Source: Todiramphus chloris collaris
Lineage: Eukaryota > Chordata > Aves > Coraciiformes > Alcedinidae
Direction: 5' to 3'
DNA: 64,000 nt
NCBI GenBank assembly: GCA_025345505.1
Contig: JANVCC010000047.1
Location: forward strand, 9,648,413 to 9,712,412
The translations under genes were made by a program, and so were the position numbers. Each line of letters starts with the position of its first letter. Position 1 is the stretch's first letter. Shown in pieces: positions 26,601-41,000 of this stretch. Below the pieces are notes generated by a model. The model made no database searches and was not told where the DNA came from. It worked only from the letters and a program-made list of their open reading frames with translations.

Positions 26601-29600
26601 TTCTCTCCTTCCTGCCTACAGTATTTTTTCTTTCTTGTGCTATACTGATGTTGCAGGAAGGACATTAAGCTGCCCTAACAGGGCACTTTGAGTTCATCTG
26701 TGTCCAAGCACTTTCCATGTGGAACAGAGCCTGCATAGCCAAGTGAGCATAGCTTATCCCCTTAATTGTTCTTTATACCAAAAACACTGACCTTTCAAGG
26801 CAAAGTTGGTAAAAAGATTGAGTGAAACTTGGAAGTATCAGTGCTCTCATCCTATGTGTAAATAATCCCACTTACTGCATCTCTGGCTGCCTAATGTAGC
26901 ACTAATCTGGGAAAAAAAGTGAAATTATGTGTTATTTATGCAACATGTTGCCATATCTTGTATGTAAAATGGCATGCCTGCTTCTGAGTCTTAATGAATG
27001 ATAGTAGAAGGGAAGACCATAGCGGTGGATTGCAGCACAGAGAATCAGAGCTCTTTGTTCTGCTCTTGAGTGTTCTGGGTCACCCAGAGCAAATCATGCT
27101 GACTTTTTACACTTGCTTTGGATACTTGGCCAGGACCTATCAAGTTCCTGCTGATCCACTGGTGCATGTTATGGCTTGTACACTTGACCTCCATCCACTG
27201 CAGTTATGAAGTGAAATGGTTTTAGGTTCAAACCCAAGAGCATTTTTTTGAGCTCTGCTGATGAGCAGAGGCTCATTAAGTTACTACAACTTAATCACCT
27301 GTAGCAAAGAATTCATCTCTATAATGCAGTCTTGCAATTTGTAGCAATGTTTCCAGAGTTGCTTTCATTTTGAGATGGGTTTCTCAACTCTATTCACATT
27401 TATGAGGAATTTCTTACAGTTGTTACAAACTACTATATTTGTGGGCTTACTGAATGAAGGGAACTGAAAAACCTGAGAAGAACAAGAACAAGGCATGTGC
27501 CTCTGCTGCCATCTTCAAGCTTTACTAGGAATTTACTGAATTTTGTTTACAACCTCTCTTTGTTCAATCTATGAAGTAGATGAGATTAATTAAGAGGACA
27601 AAACAGGAACTATTTGCAGTAAGGTACAAAGTCTGTTGTTCAAATACTGGATTTCTGTAGTTTTTGGTTGGTTTGATTTTTGGGTTTTTTTTTTAATTGT
27701 ATGTACTTTTGGTTAGATCATTGGAAAGCTTTAGCGTGTTCTGATTTCCAGGAGTGCTTATTAATGGAAGGGAAAAATGTGAATGTTCCTTTTCTTGGTA
27801 AGCATTCCTCTGGGTTTCTTCAAGATGGAAAGTTTCAACAAAGCCTTGAGTGGTTTAGCAGAGAAATTTCTTTGAACATTCATGTGTTGTATCTTTTTGT
27901 TTTCTGCTTTCCTGCTAAGTTTTGACTTTTCATAGGAAAGTTGTCATTGATACTTCATTGGAAAGCTGTCTTGCTGTTTATTTTATAATTTCCACTAACC
28001 AGCTGGGGCTCAAATACACAGAATTGAATGTAGTTTAGAGTGTTTCTTGAAGGAACAAGCACTCTGTGATGCAATTTCTGGATGTTAATAGATGCATGTT
28101 TTGTTTTGTGTCTTTTTTTTTCTGCCGCTGAACTAGGAGCAGTTCATCCACAACACATCCCTGAAAGAAGCACTCTGAAATTCATTCTAACCTGGTGTCT
28201 GGAAATAAGAGCAACTCCCAAAAAGGTGTTTATGTGTTTGTTCTTTCAAATATAAATCCTTATTAATTCTGTGCTGTAAGGGCTCTTAGAGATCTGTCCT
28301 CGCTTCGTGTGTACTTGTCATGTTTCTTGGTGAATAAGTTTGTCAGTTTGTATGCTGCTATTAGTACTTTATTCTGAGAAATTTCACCTCTGGTACTTTA
28401 TCTGGCAAACTATGAGATACTGAAATCTCTATTCCTGTTCTGCAGTACCTAGATTCGTAACTGGTCTCAAAGTAAATAGAAAAGTGTTAGATATTTGGTG
28501 CCAGATCACTGAAAGGCTGACTGAACCTGGCCTCATAGGCATTTTCGCAAAATCAGATTTTCTAATCACAAGGAGCCACATCTGTCAAGGTTTGTTATTG
28601 AAAGTACACATGTTGCTCTATGCAAAATATCTTTTAGATTATTTTACAGCTTTTCTGTAGTGTTTCAGTAACCTGGTGGAATTAGAAGACAGATTTTTTT
28701 TCCTTTTCAACATGTGAATATTATTTTTCTTTCATTCCGTGTCTGCAAAAACACTGGAAGCTTTCGTCTGGAAATGCATGAGTATTTCTGGTGTTGTCAA
28801 AAAACATTCTAAAGATAACTTTGTACACAGGATGGAACTGAACTGTTGTGTTGGTTGGGGTCTCTGAGGGAAATTCATTTTTGGAAGGAGCTTTTCACTC
28901 AGTTCGGTGGATTTTGCAGCAGAAGAGAAGAGAATCTTCCAATTGTTTCAACTTTTTCAGAACTGCATTTAATAATTTTGAAAATTTGTCTTGACAGTAA
29001 GAGTAGGCAGAAGAGTACTGGCTGGGGAATAGCACCCAAGCCAGTTTTTATAACCTATCCACCGTTCATTTACTGTTCGGTGTAGAATGTGCTTTATGTA
29101 ACTTCCTACTCAAAACTATTGCCTGGAAGCTCAGTGTTTGAGCACACTCAAATCCCTTTCCTAGTACTCTTTTGTGTAGAATATATCATCTGATTGCACA
29201 TCTGATTTGGATGACTTTTCTGCACTGTGTCTATTTCCACTTTGCTTTAGGGAAAAAAATCCTTATAACTATTTGCATCTGATTTTTACTATATCTTACA
29301 ATGATCAATTTAATTTTCCCTTCAGAAAAGTTTGCAGTGCCATTATGTAGGCACAAAGTATGGAAAACCACCACAGTGACATTTACATGACTCATTAAAT
29401 ACCATACTTTATTTACAGTAATACATCTTTTAAGACTTTATATTACTCCTTTCCTGGCTTCTGTGAATTAGCAAATGGTGCTTTGTCTTGAATTAATTAG
29501 TGTTATAAACCTGTTTACTTAACTAGCTGCAAATACATAAATAAGAAAGCCTTTCATAAATTTGGAATTTTTCAGGGAATGGGTTAGACTTGTTTGTCTC

Positions 29601-32600
29601 TCCCTCACTCAGACAAAGCAGGATTTTCTGCCTTGCTAACTTGTCCCAGACATTAGAGGAGCAGCCATGGGAAAAAAAAAAAAAAAAGAAAAAAAAGTAA
29701 ATGCAGATGACAGTGTGTATTGGGAAATAAAACTGTACTGTCCATTAACCTGTCAGGTTACTGCTTCCTGTCCCCAGGCAACTCAAGTTTTTCCCAGTTT
29801 CATGACCATTTTCCCAAATCGACAAGTTTTTTTACCCTTTGTTCTTTTTTTCTTCCCCACAGGCATTTTTGCGAGCTCTTGTAGAATGTACCAGTGAGGA
29901 GGGAGAAAAACGGAGGCTCCAAGAGCTTTGCAGCAGACAAGGAGCCTCTGATTACACACGCTTTATTAGAGATCCTACTGTTTGCTTGCTGGATTTACTG
30001 CATGCTTTTCCAAGCTGCAAACCGTCGCTTAACCTGTTAATTGGTATGTGACTGATATACATTTAATTAGATTTGGTTTCTGACAATGCGTAAAACGAAA
30101 TGTTCCATTTCCCAAGAAAGGGGGATAACTGTTCAGTTCACTGCTTTAGAAATTTAATAGTACCCATAGTGATCAAACTAAAACTATTGTTGGGGATCAA
30201 AGCTCTGTTCTCCAGTTTGCAGTCTTTGGCCTTCATTCTGCAAACACTTGGGTACATAGCTATGCTTCAGCTGACTCTGGGCTGCTCCTGTGCATAAAAA
30301 TATGCTTAGGGTGTATGCAAGATTAGGGTCTTTAAGAAAACAGTCATCAGTTCCTTACAATTAAAAAATACTGCCTACATGCTCATTTCTTGCACTTTCA
30401 CCTGTTAAAACATAAAGCTTTTTCCAGAATATTTGTATTTACAGAAAGTGCAATGCGCACTGGTACCCTCTATAAAACATTGAAGGAATGAGACTCCCAT
30501 CTGGAACTCTCTCAAATATGTCTGAAAATACTGGCAGTTATTTTCTGGATAAAAAGAAGCCAACAGAATTTCTTAATATGTTTCATTATATGAAACAGAA
30601 AAAAATGCTTTTTATGTTCTTGCAGTTATCTTCACCATGCCTACCTCGAATCTCTCCTTCCTGGTACACTGTTGAGGGTTTAAAAAAATAAATACAATCT
30701 CTGCTCCACTTTATACTAATATATGAAAGGAAAACCACTTAACTTTCAGAGGTGGTATGGAACATGTTATAGCAACTGAACTGAATAAAATAGAAATTTT
30801 GGAAGTTTTTAAAGTGTGTTCGCCCAGAAAAGTAATGTGTTGAATGGGATGAGTGTCTTCTTCAAGTGACTTCACTGAGCTAGCTTTTCGTAACTCTGAC
30901 CTGCAATTACACTATGTAGCAGAGCATCTTTAAAATATGTCAGGGTCCGTATTTCAACCATATACTGACTGGAATATCTGCAAAAGGGTGGTACATATGG
31001 AAAAACAATTAAAAAGCAGTTAAACTGTATGTTACCCTGTTACTTCACTGTATGTTTTCTGGCATTTGCTATTCCAAATTTTTTTGGTATTGCTCACTTA
31101 TTGTGAGCACCATTCCCCCCCACACTGTTCACTTAGAGACGTGTCTGTCTCCTTTTAATATTCCCCTCTCCTCAGCCAAAATGTGCAATCTCCATGTAAG
31201 TCGTTCCTGTCAAGGCATCAGTGAGTTTGAACTTCTCTGTGTATGTACATACATACATAAATGTAAATGTGTGTGATAGATAGATAGATAAATAGATAGA
31301 TAGATAGATATAGTGGGTTTCTCATTGAGAAAATGCCCAGTAAACCTCTGTCTCTGTTGTTATTGGGTTTTTTAGCTGTGATTTCCAAAATTTGCATAGA
31401 TACTAGTAGTGGTTTGAAATTGAACTGGCACATCTGCCTCTAGGACTTAATATTGCTTTCAGTCAAGCAATTCCTATTCTGAGAGCTTTTGAGCTCTTAG
31501 ATGAAAGATGGGGAAAATTAAATTTCAGGCTTCACCCCGTTGACTTGCTACTGGCATGTCTTCTGTGCACCTTACAGTTGGTTTTAACTGACCAAGAACT
31601 GTATAAATTAACTCTTGTGGCCTCACTTTACAGGATCTCGAACAAATGTTCCACAAAGTCTAAAAAACATTCAAAATAAAGTTCAAGTCTTAATAGCTTA
31701 TTTCTGAACCACAAATACTGAATGTTAATGAAATAAAATTAAAGTTAAATTATAGTATGTTTGTAATTTATTTTTAGTGTAAGCACTCATAATATATTAT
31801 AATTTTCATTGAGGTGAATCAAATAGTAATGCTGCTTGTTTGGGTTTTTGTTTGTTTGTGTTTTTTGTTTTGTTTTTTGTTCTGTTTTGGTTTTTTAATT
31901 TTTCAGAACATCTTCCTAAATTACAAGCCAGATCCTACTCAGTGTCAAGGTAATGAAATATTCCAATTATATCTCCTTGGTAATTTAGCTGTGCTTTTTT
32001 CTCAAAGGTGTGCTTCTATGTTATAATCTAAAGAAGAGAGATGAATGAAGGATGAAACATGAGGAAAAAGTGACTGTGTCTCTGGTGCAAAAAACCACAG
32101 GATTGGACTGTTCCGATAGGGCTGTTTGTGTGTCCTGAAGGACTTTGGTAGAGTTCTCAAGACCAAGGTCATGCATGTGTGCATCTCGTAGGAATTTGGA
32201 TTCCTTTCTGTAGGAACTGGCCTCTGAGTCCAACCTTGAGCAGTTTTCTATCTATATATAAATATCACACAGTTACCTGAATGCTGAGAATCTTGAATCG
32301 GTTGAGGTGGTTTGGGCTGCAAGTGGACCTGCTGTAAGATTGTACAGCCATCTCTCAGGATTTGGTGGTTTGTTTTTTTTATACTTTTGTCTTTGCAGTT
32401 CAAACTTGTATCAGCCAGGAAAACTGTGCTTTGTGTTTAATATTGTGGAGTTCCCTGCCTGTCCTGCTAGACCAGTTTCACGGAAAGGAGTATGCACAGG
32501 ATGGCTTGCTGAGCTAGTTGCACCTCTACTGCACCTCAATAAAAATACTCTGGATACAAAAGGAGGAAGCCCTTCAACTGAAAAGGTATGACTATTAGGT

Positions 32601-35600
32601 CTAAACTCCTTAATTGTTAATTTCATGCATATTTGAAACAACTGCAGGTTTCTTTGTTCACTGCTCTGATGTAATGTCAGGGGTTTGGCAGTACGCACCT
32701 TCACTTTGCACTTCCACCCTACTTGTAAGTTCATGCTTTCCCCTGTAACATGTTTAGAACTTCATTGCTAAGTTGCTAAACTTACATTCATCTGTGGATA
32801 TCTGAGTTGTGACAGTTCCCATGGCTGAAAGGCCTGAGTTGTTTTCCACTCCACTGTTAGTCCTAAGCAAGTCTTGGAGGATGTTTTCGTGGACTAAAAT
32901 ACTACTGTGCAATTAAAGTGGTTATGACGGTTAGTGTTGTAGGAGAGAGAGAGAGAGAGGCACTTGGTCACTTTCAGAAGAGGGGGACAGATCATAGAAG
33001 AGAAATTGTAAAACCTGCTTCTTGTCAGGCCTCGCATTTTGCAAAGGCCAAATTACTGAATATGACACAGAGCAGTCGTATGTGGTATTTCTGATGCGCA
33101 TCAAAGATGGTTTGGCGTAGTATTATTAGTAGCAGGTACTTTTTTTTTACCCTCTCTTTTCCTGTTGTCACAGAGAATCTATGTACTTAATTAGTCTCAT
33201 TGTTATTAGGTGTAATCTAATCATTAAAAAATATCAATTCTACTATATAATTGATATGATGAGAACCACAAGTCTAATCTATATTTGATTAAAAAAAAAT
33301 AAATTGAAACAAGCATAGAATTTGGTTACAAGAAATCTGTGCCAATAATTTAACGTGTTGGTCTGACAAAATGGAAAGAAAACCAATAGAAGTTATCCTC
33401 ATTTCATAAAACTAACTCAAAAGACAACCTCATTAATATGTGCATCATATATTCCAGTATTTGCATCTGCTCTTTATTTAAAATATAATTGATTTGCAGC
33501 ATATTAGAAACTGAACATGAAAAAGAGGTGACGTTAAAAAAATAAAACAAACGGGATTTTTACTTAATGAGTCTGAATGAAGTTCAGGACTATTTGCATC
33601 TGCTGTGCAAGCTGAAATTCAGCATAGATAAATGTGCAGCAATACACACAGATTGAAGACATATGTGGAATACCAATACAAAATAGATGAGTGTGGTCCC
33701 ATGCAAAAATACCTTAGATGAATTGAAGGCACTTTACAGTATAAATGTGTTTACCATTTGTAGTACTTTTTTAAAAGATTGACCAGTTTAGAGTCATTAA
33801 TAGGGAAAATAGCCTCCTAATTCAAGCGAGGTTTGAAGCAGTAGGCATAACAGAACTACAGGTTTTGCCCACCTCCCCCCAGCAAGAATTACACTATTTA
33901 TATTTCTTTTTTTTTTTATCATCATGAAAACAGAAAAATGATCCCATTTAATGTTGTAGTATCTGTAGTGAATTAAATGGTAAGAAATGAGGGAGTGCTA
34001 CACCGCTCAGGTTTACAGAACAAAAATTAAGTAATTTGCTCTAGTGTTTCAGTCCTTCCTTAGACTTGAAAGTAAATTTAAATCCTTTCATAATTCCATA
34101 TGCAAAATAAATTGCTAATGACTTTAACAGATGAGGCTGTGCTGTGGCTGCTCCTGAGTCCCAAATAATTTTTAAAGAATTAGAAACAGTCATCACTCAT
34201 TTTCTATAGGTTACATTAACCATGCCTCAGAGAATAGTTGTGGAGCTCCTATAGAAATTATATTTGGACTTCCTTTCAGACACAGATCTGAAGATCAGAA
34301 TTAGGGTTTATCAGTGGAATGATATAAACCAAGCAGATATCTGCTTCTTGCTCACTCATACACGTTTTTGGACAGAATGTAAATTTTATGAGAATTAAGA
34401 AAGCAAGCTTAGTATAACCTTCAATTTGCTACAAAATATGCTCACCTCCACTGGAACATTTTTAAATGTCTACTGTATATAAAAAGGTTGAGTTGCCTTT
34501 AATAGCAATAAGCTGGCTTTACTTCCCTTTGGGTACCAACACCAAACTTTCCATGAATTCTGTAACAGTACTTCCCAAATTTATGGTGCAGTCACCTTTC
34601 ATATGGAAAAACTCATGATTGTGTGCTTTTTCCATAGTTTTCCTCCAGATACATTAACAGGTTTGTAAATATGGTGGGTTTTTTTCAGAAACTCATAGTA
34701 AATTTTATTCTAAATGTCTCTGTGGCATTAAAAATAAACTCTGAAGCTCAGGATTTGAAGGGGTTTGTGGACACATACAGTATGTAAATACCCCGAAGGT
34801 TCTAAAAATTTCATGGTATTTTCACTGATTAAGAATACTTTTCAAGTGTGTTCTGATTTCATTTTAGGTATCTATTTTCGCTCGTCCAAGCAATACTTTC
34901 CACTTACCTGCAGACCCATCTGTACCATTCATGATGGTTGGTCCAGGGACAGGAATTGCACCATTTATTGGTTTCCTACAGCATAGGTATGTACCGAGTT
35001 CTTACCTTGAAAGAAGCATGTTTATTTTGCAGAAAATGCAGCCTGAGGTTTTGAGTTCAAATGCAGATAATCTTTGTTATTGTTGTTAGTTTTTGTAACA
35101 GTGTTATGCTAATTAGAAGCAGTCTCATTAATTTTAAACAAGCAGTGCATAAGTAAAACTTATACTTTCATCTGACTGTATTATTATTACTATTATTGTC
35201 CACAGTGGACATATGAGGAGTTGGATGAATTGCAGAAATGGTAATAAGAAATCCTTTATTTGTGTGTTGATAGTAGAAGTCCTGTAGGAGGCTGATAGTT
35301 TTTAGAAACAGAGTTGATTGGCTTAACTGTGGTATTCAAAATTAATTTCCTTCAGAAGCAGCATCTATATTAAAATCCTTGGCATGATGAATGTCAAATT
35401 TTCTCCCACATTTCCTTATTTCTGTGTGTTTACACATATTAATATTTTAACATGAGGAGATTGGCACATGAACTGTCAGCTGGGCAGTATTGTTGGGCTT
35501 TGCGGGTTTGTGGATTTCTTTGAACACTTTCTAGATACCTCCTGAGACTATATTGTTTCATTTTCTACAATGAAATGGTAGATGCCATTTTTTCCCCTCC

Positions 35601-38004
35601 AATTCCAGCAGTGTAATTTTGCAAGGCAAAGAGGTGCATGTTCAAAAAGTGACAGATACCACATCACCAAGACCATGTAAACCAGTGATCATTCAGAGGA
35701 AACAAAGAACAGGAAGAGTGGAATATTTGGGTGGGAATGGTTGCAGGTTTTATAGGTAACCAACACATATCATTCCTATGTGACTCATTAGTTCCAGCAA
35801 GAGTTTCTTACAACCTGTAACAATTATTTTTAAACCATTTTATTTGAGAGAAAAGTGAACCGTTGACATTTTTCTGACTCCATGCTTCCACTTTAAGCAA
35901 ATCATTATGTACAATCCTTACTACTTAATCTCCAAATATACTTTTACCTCTCAGAAGTGCTTTGCATTTTATTTTAAAGGTTTCATAGCAATTCACAAGC
36001 ATTTGATCAATGATAAATGAAATCTCTCTCTCAAAATGTAACTAGAAAATTGCAGGTAAAGCCCCTCTAATACCTTTATCATTATTTAAAGAAAATTCAA
36101 TAGCTCTTCTGATGATGTGGTAGTAAATAGATTGTTATTCATAAAGTCTAGCAGGTTTCTACAGCTAAATGGAAAGCATGCTAGAGCTTCTTTGTGCTGA
36201 GTTTTCCCAGGTGTTTTTACAGAGCTTCCAGTGAAGGATAAAAGCTAGTCACCTCCTTATTCAGCAGCCAGGATTTTGAGAGATGTTTGGAAGTGTCAGT
36301 CTTGACTATTCCAATATGAAACTGTGGCCAAAAAATCCTCATTTAGAGTTGATTGGTTTTGAGCTGGGCTAAAAGAGAATAGTCAAGAAAATTAAATACG
36401 GAAAGTTTGACTGTTTTACATTTCTGCCAATTCAGTGGTTTATTAAAGCATTACTTTAAATGAGAATTAGGTTATAGAACTTTTAGAATCTGCACTTGAT
36501 AAAGCGATTATGTGTATATATATATGTGTATATATATATAAAAAATTTCTCCCCCCCCCCCTGCTGTTTAGGCAAAAACTCAGAGAAGAACATACTGACT
36601 GGGAATTTGGAGAGACATGGCTGTTCTTTGGTTGTCGGCATCGGGATCGAGACTATTTGTTCAAGCAAGTTCACTATGTAGTATTCATTTTGTATTCATG
36701 AGGGAATGCTTATCTCTGAGCCATTACTAACAGTTTTTATTGCCTTTCAGAGATGAGCTGAGATGTTTTCTTGAAAATGGCACATTAACTCATCTTAAGG
36801 TTTGTTTCTCAAGAGACTCTTCAACTGCAGAAGCAGCCCCACCTAAATATGTGCAAGATATCATTAGGCTTTATGCTAAGGAAGTTGCCAGAGTCCTGCT
36901 GAAAGAGAAAGGTTACTTCTACGTATGTGGGTGAGTATAGTGGAGATGGACTGTCTCGGAAACAGAATGGTTAGCAGAAGTTTGAAGGTTTAGAAAAACT
37001 TAAAGCTGTCTGAAATAAAGTACCAACATGATGCTGAAAGAGCCTTCCTGGAATGTTAGAATTTCAGTGCTATGTCCCTTTTTCCCTATATAGTCCTGAA
37101 AGCATAGCTTGCAACCACACAGTTCCACTGATTGCTTTAGTCAATGTCTCTTTTTCTTTTTTTTTAGTATTTAAGCATAGTACTGGTATGAAGCTATAGG
37201 AGATTTCAAACTATTCTTTTGAGAAAATTAAATATTTGAATACATGTGATGATAGACAGCAAAGCTGTGAGATAGCAACAGTTTTCTTTTCTGTTCCAGG
37301 CTTGAGTGGGCCAGAATGCTAAAGCTCTGAAATAGTAATATATTTGTCAGTGAGAAGTTTTACTTGAGGATGCTAACTTGCCTAGAGGCTTGAGATTTTT
37401 AGAAAGTTTGTTGATAAATGGACAAACTGTTTGAATATAGAGCCCAATGTCAGTATGTTCTCCTGCAGAAATAAATGTCAGCTGTTTGTGTTTTAAAAAC
37501 AGCATTATTAGTAAGTTAGGATTTGTTTGTTTTGGTTTGTTGGTTATTTTGTTTTGTTTTGTTTTTTAAACTTTTATTGAAACCATATGGTGATATAATA
37601 ATAAAAAATACTTCAGGAGATCCAGTTCTTCCTAAAAGAAAACAATTATTCTGTGACAGCTCAAATAGAGTTCTGGGGTTTTTTTTCTTAAAAAATTTTC
37701 ACCTCGCTGCAATTCATAATGTTTGATTGAGAGAAACTCTAGTCACTGTTGATGCTCAGCTACATGTAAACTCAGTCAGAACCTTGATATACAGTATGCA
37801 GGCTATATTCTTGGTTGGGATTACTTTTTCACGCTTTTTCTTCTCCCCTCCTTCCCCAGAGATAAGAAGCACATGGCTGATGGTGTAAGTGATGCTGTAG
37901 TGGACATTTTAAGCATGGCAATGGAAGGTGACAGATTGGAAGCAATGAAAATGCTGGCCATGCTTCGAGAAGCAAGACGATACTTGCAGGATGTTTGGAG
38001 CTAA
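12841..38004 (+). CDS. MTRR: MTRR, methionine synthase reductase, fourteen coding exons
   Basis: Exons: 12841-12984, 17323-17476, 19483-19600, 20724-21096, 23968-24090, 24948-25101, 28137-28225, 29863-30043, 31907-31949, 32399-32585, 34868-34986, 36572-36664, 36751-36930, 37860-38004. They sum to 2103 nt, 700 residues plus TAA; human MTRR is about 698. The product is a cytosolic diflavin reductase passing electrons from NADPH through FAD and FMN to reactivate methionine synthase. Visible parts: an N-terminal flavodoxin-like FMN domain ([36 protein letters not shown]), a variable hinge near residues 160-260, the FAD site RSYS across the 31949/32399 junction with KGVCTGW, the NADPH site [17 protein letters not shown], and the C-terminus YLQDVWS. 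The exon opened at 12802 has no other ATG before 12841. One intron (after 36664) uses a GC donor. Introns hold two CR1 scraps. Confidence 0.97.
17009..17128 (-). mobile_element. Old CR1 LINE 3' fragment in MTRR intron 1
   Basis: A diverged copy of the CR1 tail (GGATCATAGGATTATTCAGG, then CAGGTCATCTCGCAG). It is more decayed than the other copies and sits about 195 bp upstream of the MTRR exon at 17323. Confidence 0.65.
20651..20722 (+). repeat. Extreme polypyrimidine tract before the MTRR exon at 20724
   Basis: About 70 bp almost entirely T with a few C's, ending in TTTCCCAG. It forms the acceptor tract of the exon at 20724. Homopolymer length may be unreliable in the assembly. Confidence 0.8.
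21923..21950. repeat. Perfect 28-bp palindrome in MTRR intron
   Basis: Each arm is TCTGTTGATCCAGG and the second arm follows with no spacer. A separate hairpin (9-bp stem, 9-base loop) lies about 140 bp downstream at 22088-22114. Confidence 0.85.
31240..31314. repeat. Tetranucleotide microsatellite (GATA/TACA type)
   Basis: A short run of TACA units followed by about nine GATA-type units with one interruption, in the MTRR intron between 30043 and 31907. Confidence 0.85.
36511..36545. repeat. TA/TG microsatellite
   Basis: Alternating TA and TG units just upstream of a C-run and the acceptor of the MTRR exon at 36572. Confidence 0.8.
36572..36664 (+). other. MTRR: MTRR exon 12 with a GC splice donor
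   Basis: The reading frame ([13 protein letters not shown], then KDEL from the next exon) fixes the junction at 36664/36751. The intron then begins GCAAGT and ends TTTCAG, a GC-AG intron of 86 bp. No GT donor nearby keeps the frame. The exon's acceptor follows a TA microsatellite and a C-run. Confidence 0.85.
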
Positions 38005-41000
38005 ATACTTAGCTTTTCCTGTGCCTTTGTAACACAAATTATTTTGTTTCACACATGTTTTTGTCTAAAAGTTACTGTCAAAAATGCTGTCTGTAAGTCA
38101 CCCAAATCTTAACTTTTTCAACTGACCTTTCAAGGGGCAATAAGAAACCTTTTTAACAACAACAGCTGCCTTCTGAAGCGCATGGTTTTTTAACACTGTT
38201 ACATAAAGGACTGTCTCAGTGCCTTGATTCTCTCGTTTTAAGATTGATTTAATGTAGAAAGTAAGAATGTTTGCACTTGTACAAGTGTAACTGTATGCTT
38301 ACCTTACACCATATCTTTTTTCCTATAATATATATATAAAGAAGCTACAGAGTAAATATGTTACACACTGATCTATTTATCATCAAATCCATTACTGACT
38401 TGCCAAGATTTATTTGAACACTTTCTAGCTAACTCCTGAGATTATTTATATTGTTTCATTTTCCACAATGAAAGTAACTGCCAAAAGGAATGAATGTTCA
38501 GAATGTTGCACAGAAAAGTTACTGCAAAATTTCAGCTCTAAAGTTTTCTTTAAACACTTAGATTTTTCATTTTATCATTACATTTTTTCTACAAGTTTTG
38601 CTACACTTCATGCTAATCCTTATTAGATTTTCCTGCTTAATTCTTTTGAAATGATTTTCATTCCCATCTCTAAAATGTTTGTGGTTTAATTTATGATGAA
38701 ACTCACCAGCTGGGTTGAATTTGGTTGCTGTAGAAGTATTGTTTAGTAAATGCTTTCTCAGATTACTGAACTAATTTTTTTAAGTGAAAGACATAGTAAA
38801 ATATGGTGTTTTGAAAGCAGTTGTCCTTGCAGACAACAATCCACTGGAAAAATCAAATTGTTGAAAGAAATTGTTGAAGCATCTGGGCTTCTTTCTAACA
38901 AAGCCATTTGGAGTGCAAACAGGTGGAAAAGTGCAAGTCCTTCACGCTTCTCTTCAGATCCCTCTTCTCTTCCCTCTGCTTTTTCTAACTTGTAAACATC
39001 CATGTTTTTTTCTTGGTTTCTTGTCATACATAAATCTTTAAAGATAAACTCAAAGTGTGAGAGAATGTTTTGGACAAATCAGTGTTTATTTCCTGGGGAG
39101 AATTCTTGTTTTGTTTTGCCTTACGCAGAATCACAACCACATCACTTATTCCACGTCTTGTGGCTTTCTAGTGTTTATTAGTTAATTGGCAGGTAAATCA
39201 AGAAAAAAAAATATGGAGGGGAAAAAAAAGACAGTCGGTTAGAAGAAAATCATGTGATTAAAGAAGAAACACTCTAGTGAGGTACCTGGAATTAAGGTTT
39301 TGATATAACCCATGTAATGATCATCTAAATATCCTTGGAAAAAAATCAACTAAAATTTTGTGCAGAAATTTCTCAGCAGAGCAGTGCTATGAATCCCTCT
39401 CAAGTGATCTATTAAAAAAACCCAAACCTTTATAAGGGGAGATGGATTACAGTGATTGTGAACAGTGCATTTTTTGGTCTTTGCACATAAGAAGGAAAGA
39501 AGTGCTTCATTTTGAAAAGTACTCCAGTGTTAAACTTTAATGGAAATGACTATGGTGATACAAACATTCACATTTTGCATCAGCCAGTCTCCTTTAACAT
39601 GTCAGTAAAATAAAAAGCTATTGGTATTGCAATAATAATGATAAACTACCTTGTGTTAACTTGACTATGTTTGGAAGTATGACTTATTATATGATGTATG
39701 TCCTCAGGTAGGATTTATGATTTTCAGTGCTACCTGCAAGTTCTTGGAGATTACAGAGAAAACAATGTTATTTCTGTCTGCAGGTTGCAGCTTCTCCCAG
39801 ATCTCTGACAGGTACTTGTTTCTGTGTTACTTCCATATCACAATACAGGAGTTGGAATGACTATTTCAGGTAATAGCATAGCACCTTTTGGTGTATTAAC
39901 AGTTGAGTGTCCTTTTCTGATCGTGTGTATTGCATTCGACAGGGTCTGATATGCAGCTGTTATCCACGCGTTTTATTCTCTACAAAACTAAAACACTTGG
40001 CTTGTGTAGTAGTGTAGTGGCAAGTCCATAGTGAAGTTTTATTGTGATCTCTTGGAACAAGAAAAATATACTTGCAGCTTACTCTGAAATTTATAACTGC
40101 ATGGTGCAAAGCCCAAAGTTCAAGAAACTAAAATAGCCCCAACAAACCCCACTACATGTTACCTGAAAGAAGAATTTTTCCATTCACATTTAGTGACAAT
40201 GAGCAGGAAAAGGCTGGGAGGAAAGGACTTCTGAGATACAGGAATCATGTAGATGGAGAAGGCTTGCAATAAAAACTGAATGTTTTTCTTAATTAAATAG
40301 TGTCTCTGTATAATTAAATAGTACTGATTTATGACTCCTCCTTAGTGTGTCTTTCAGAGAACCACACAGGGGTGGACTTTACTACATCTCTTAGAGCTAA
40401 AAAGCACATTTTTTTTAAGATCTTTTAGTTTTCTTTCATTAGAGAAATACCATGTATGTGTTTTTCCTTGTAATTCCAGACTTTGTTTCAAAATTCCTTC
40501 ATTATTTAAAAGAAATAGTGATGGTTGTTTGTTGTTTCCTGTATTTGAAAGGCTTACAGTCTTTATGCTGGTAACAAGGACTGGTTGTTATGCTGAAGCT
40601 GTTGTTCCAGAGAAGCATTAATGGTGAAGCATTCCCTATGGCCTATTCTCTCATCAGCTTTTGAGCGTTCCTCTGAATTTGTGAACTAGCATTGATGTTA
40701 AAATGATGTTAAAATTTCTCTTTTCATCTATAGTTTCAAAAGAGGGTTTACTTTTCAAAGCTAAATTATTTCAGTTTGCTGCTTCTAAATTCAAGCTGAC
40801 TTTCCTGCTCTTGGAAGCAGAAGCAGTGTTGCCATCTTTCTTGCACCTCTATTTAGTCTCCTGTTCTTTCTCCCTTCTCTCCTAACTCTTCAGGAAATCT
40901 AGAGTACTGGCAGGAACAGGATGAATCTGCCTTCTTAGCAGTCTCTGAAGGTACTGAGAGTGTCTGGTGAAGGATGTAATTTTGCTACTGAATGGCACCC

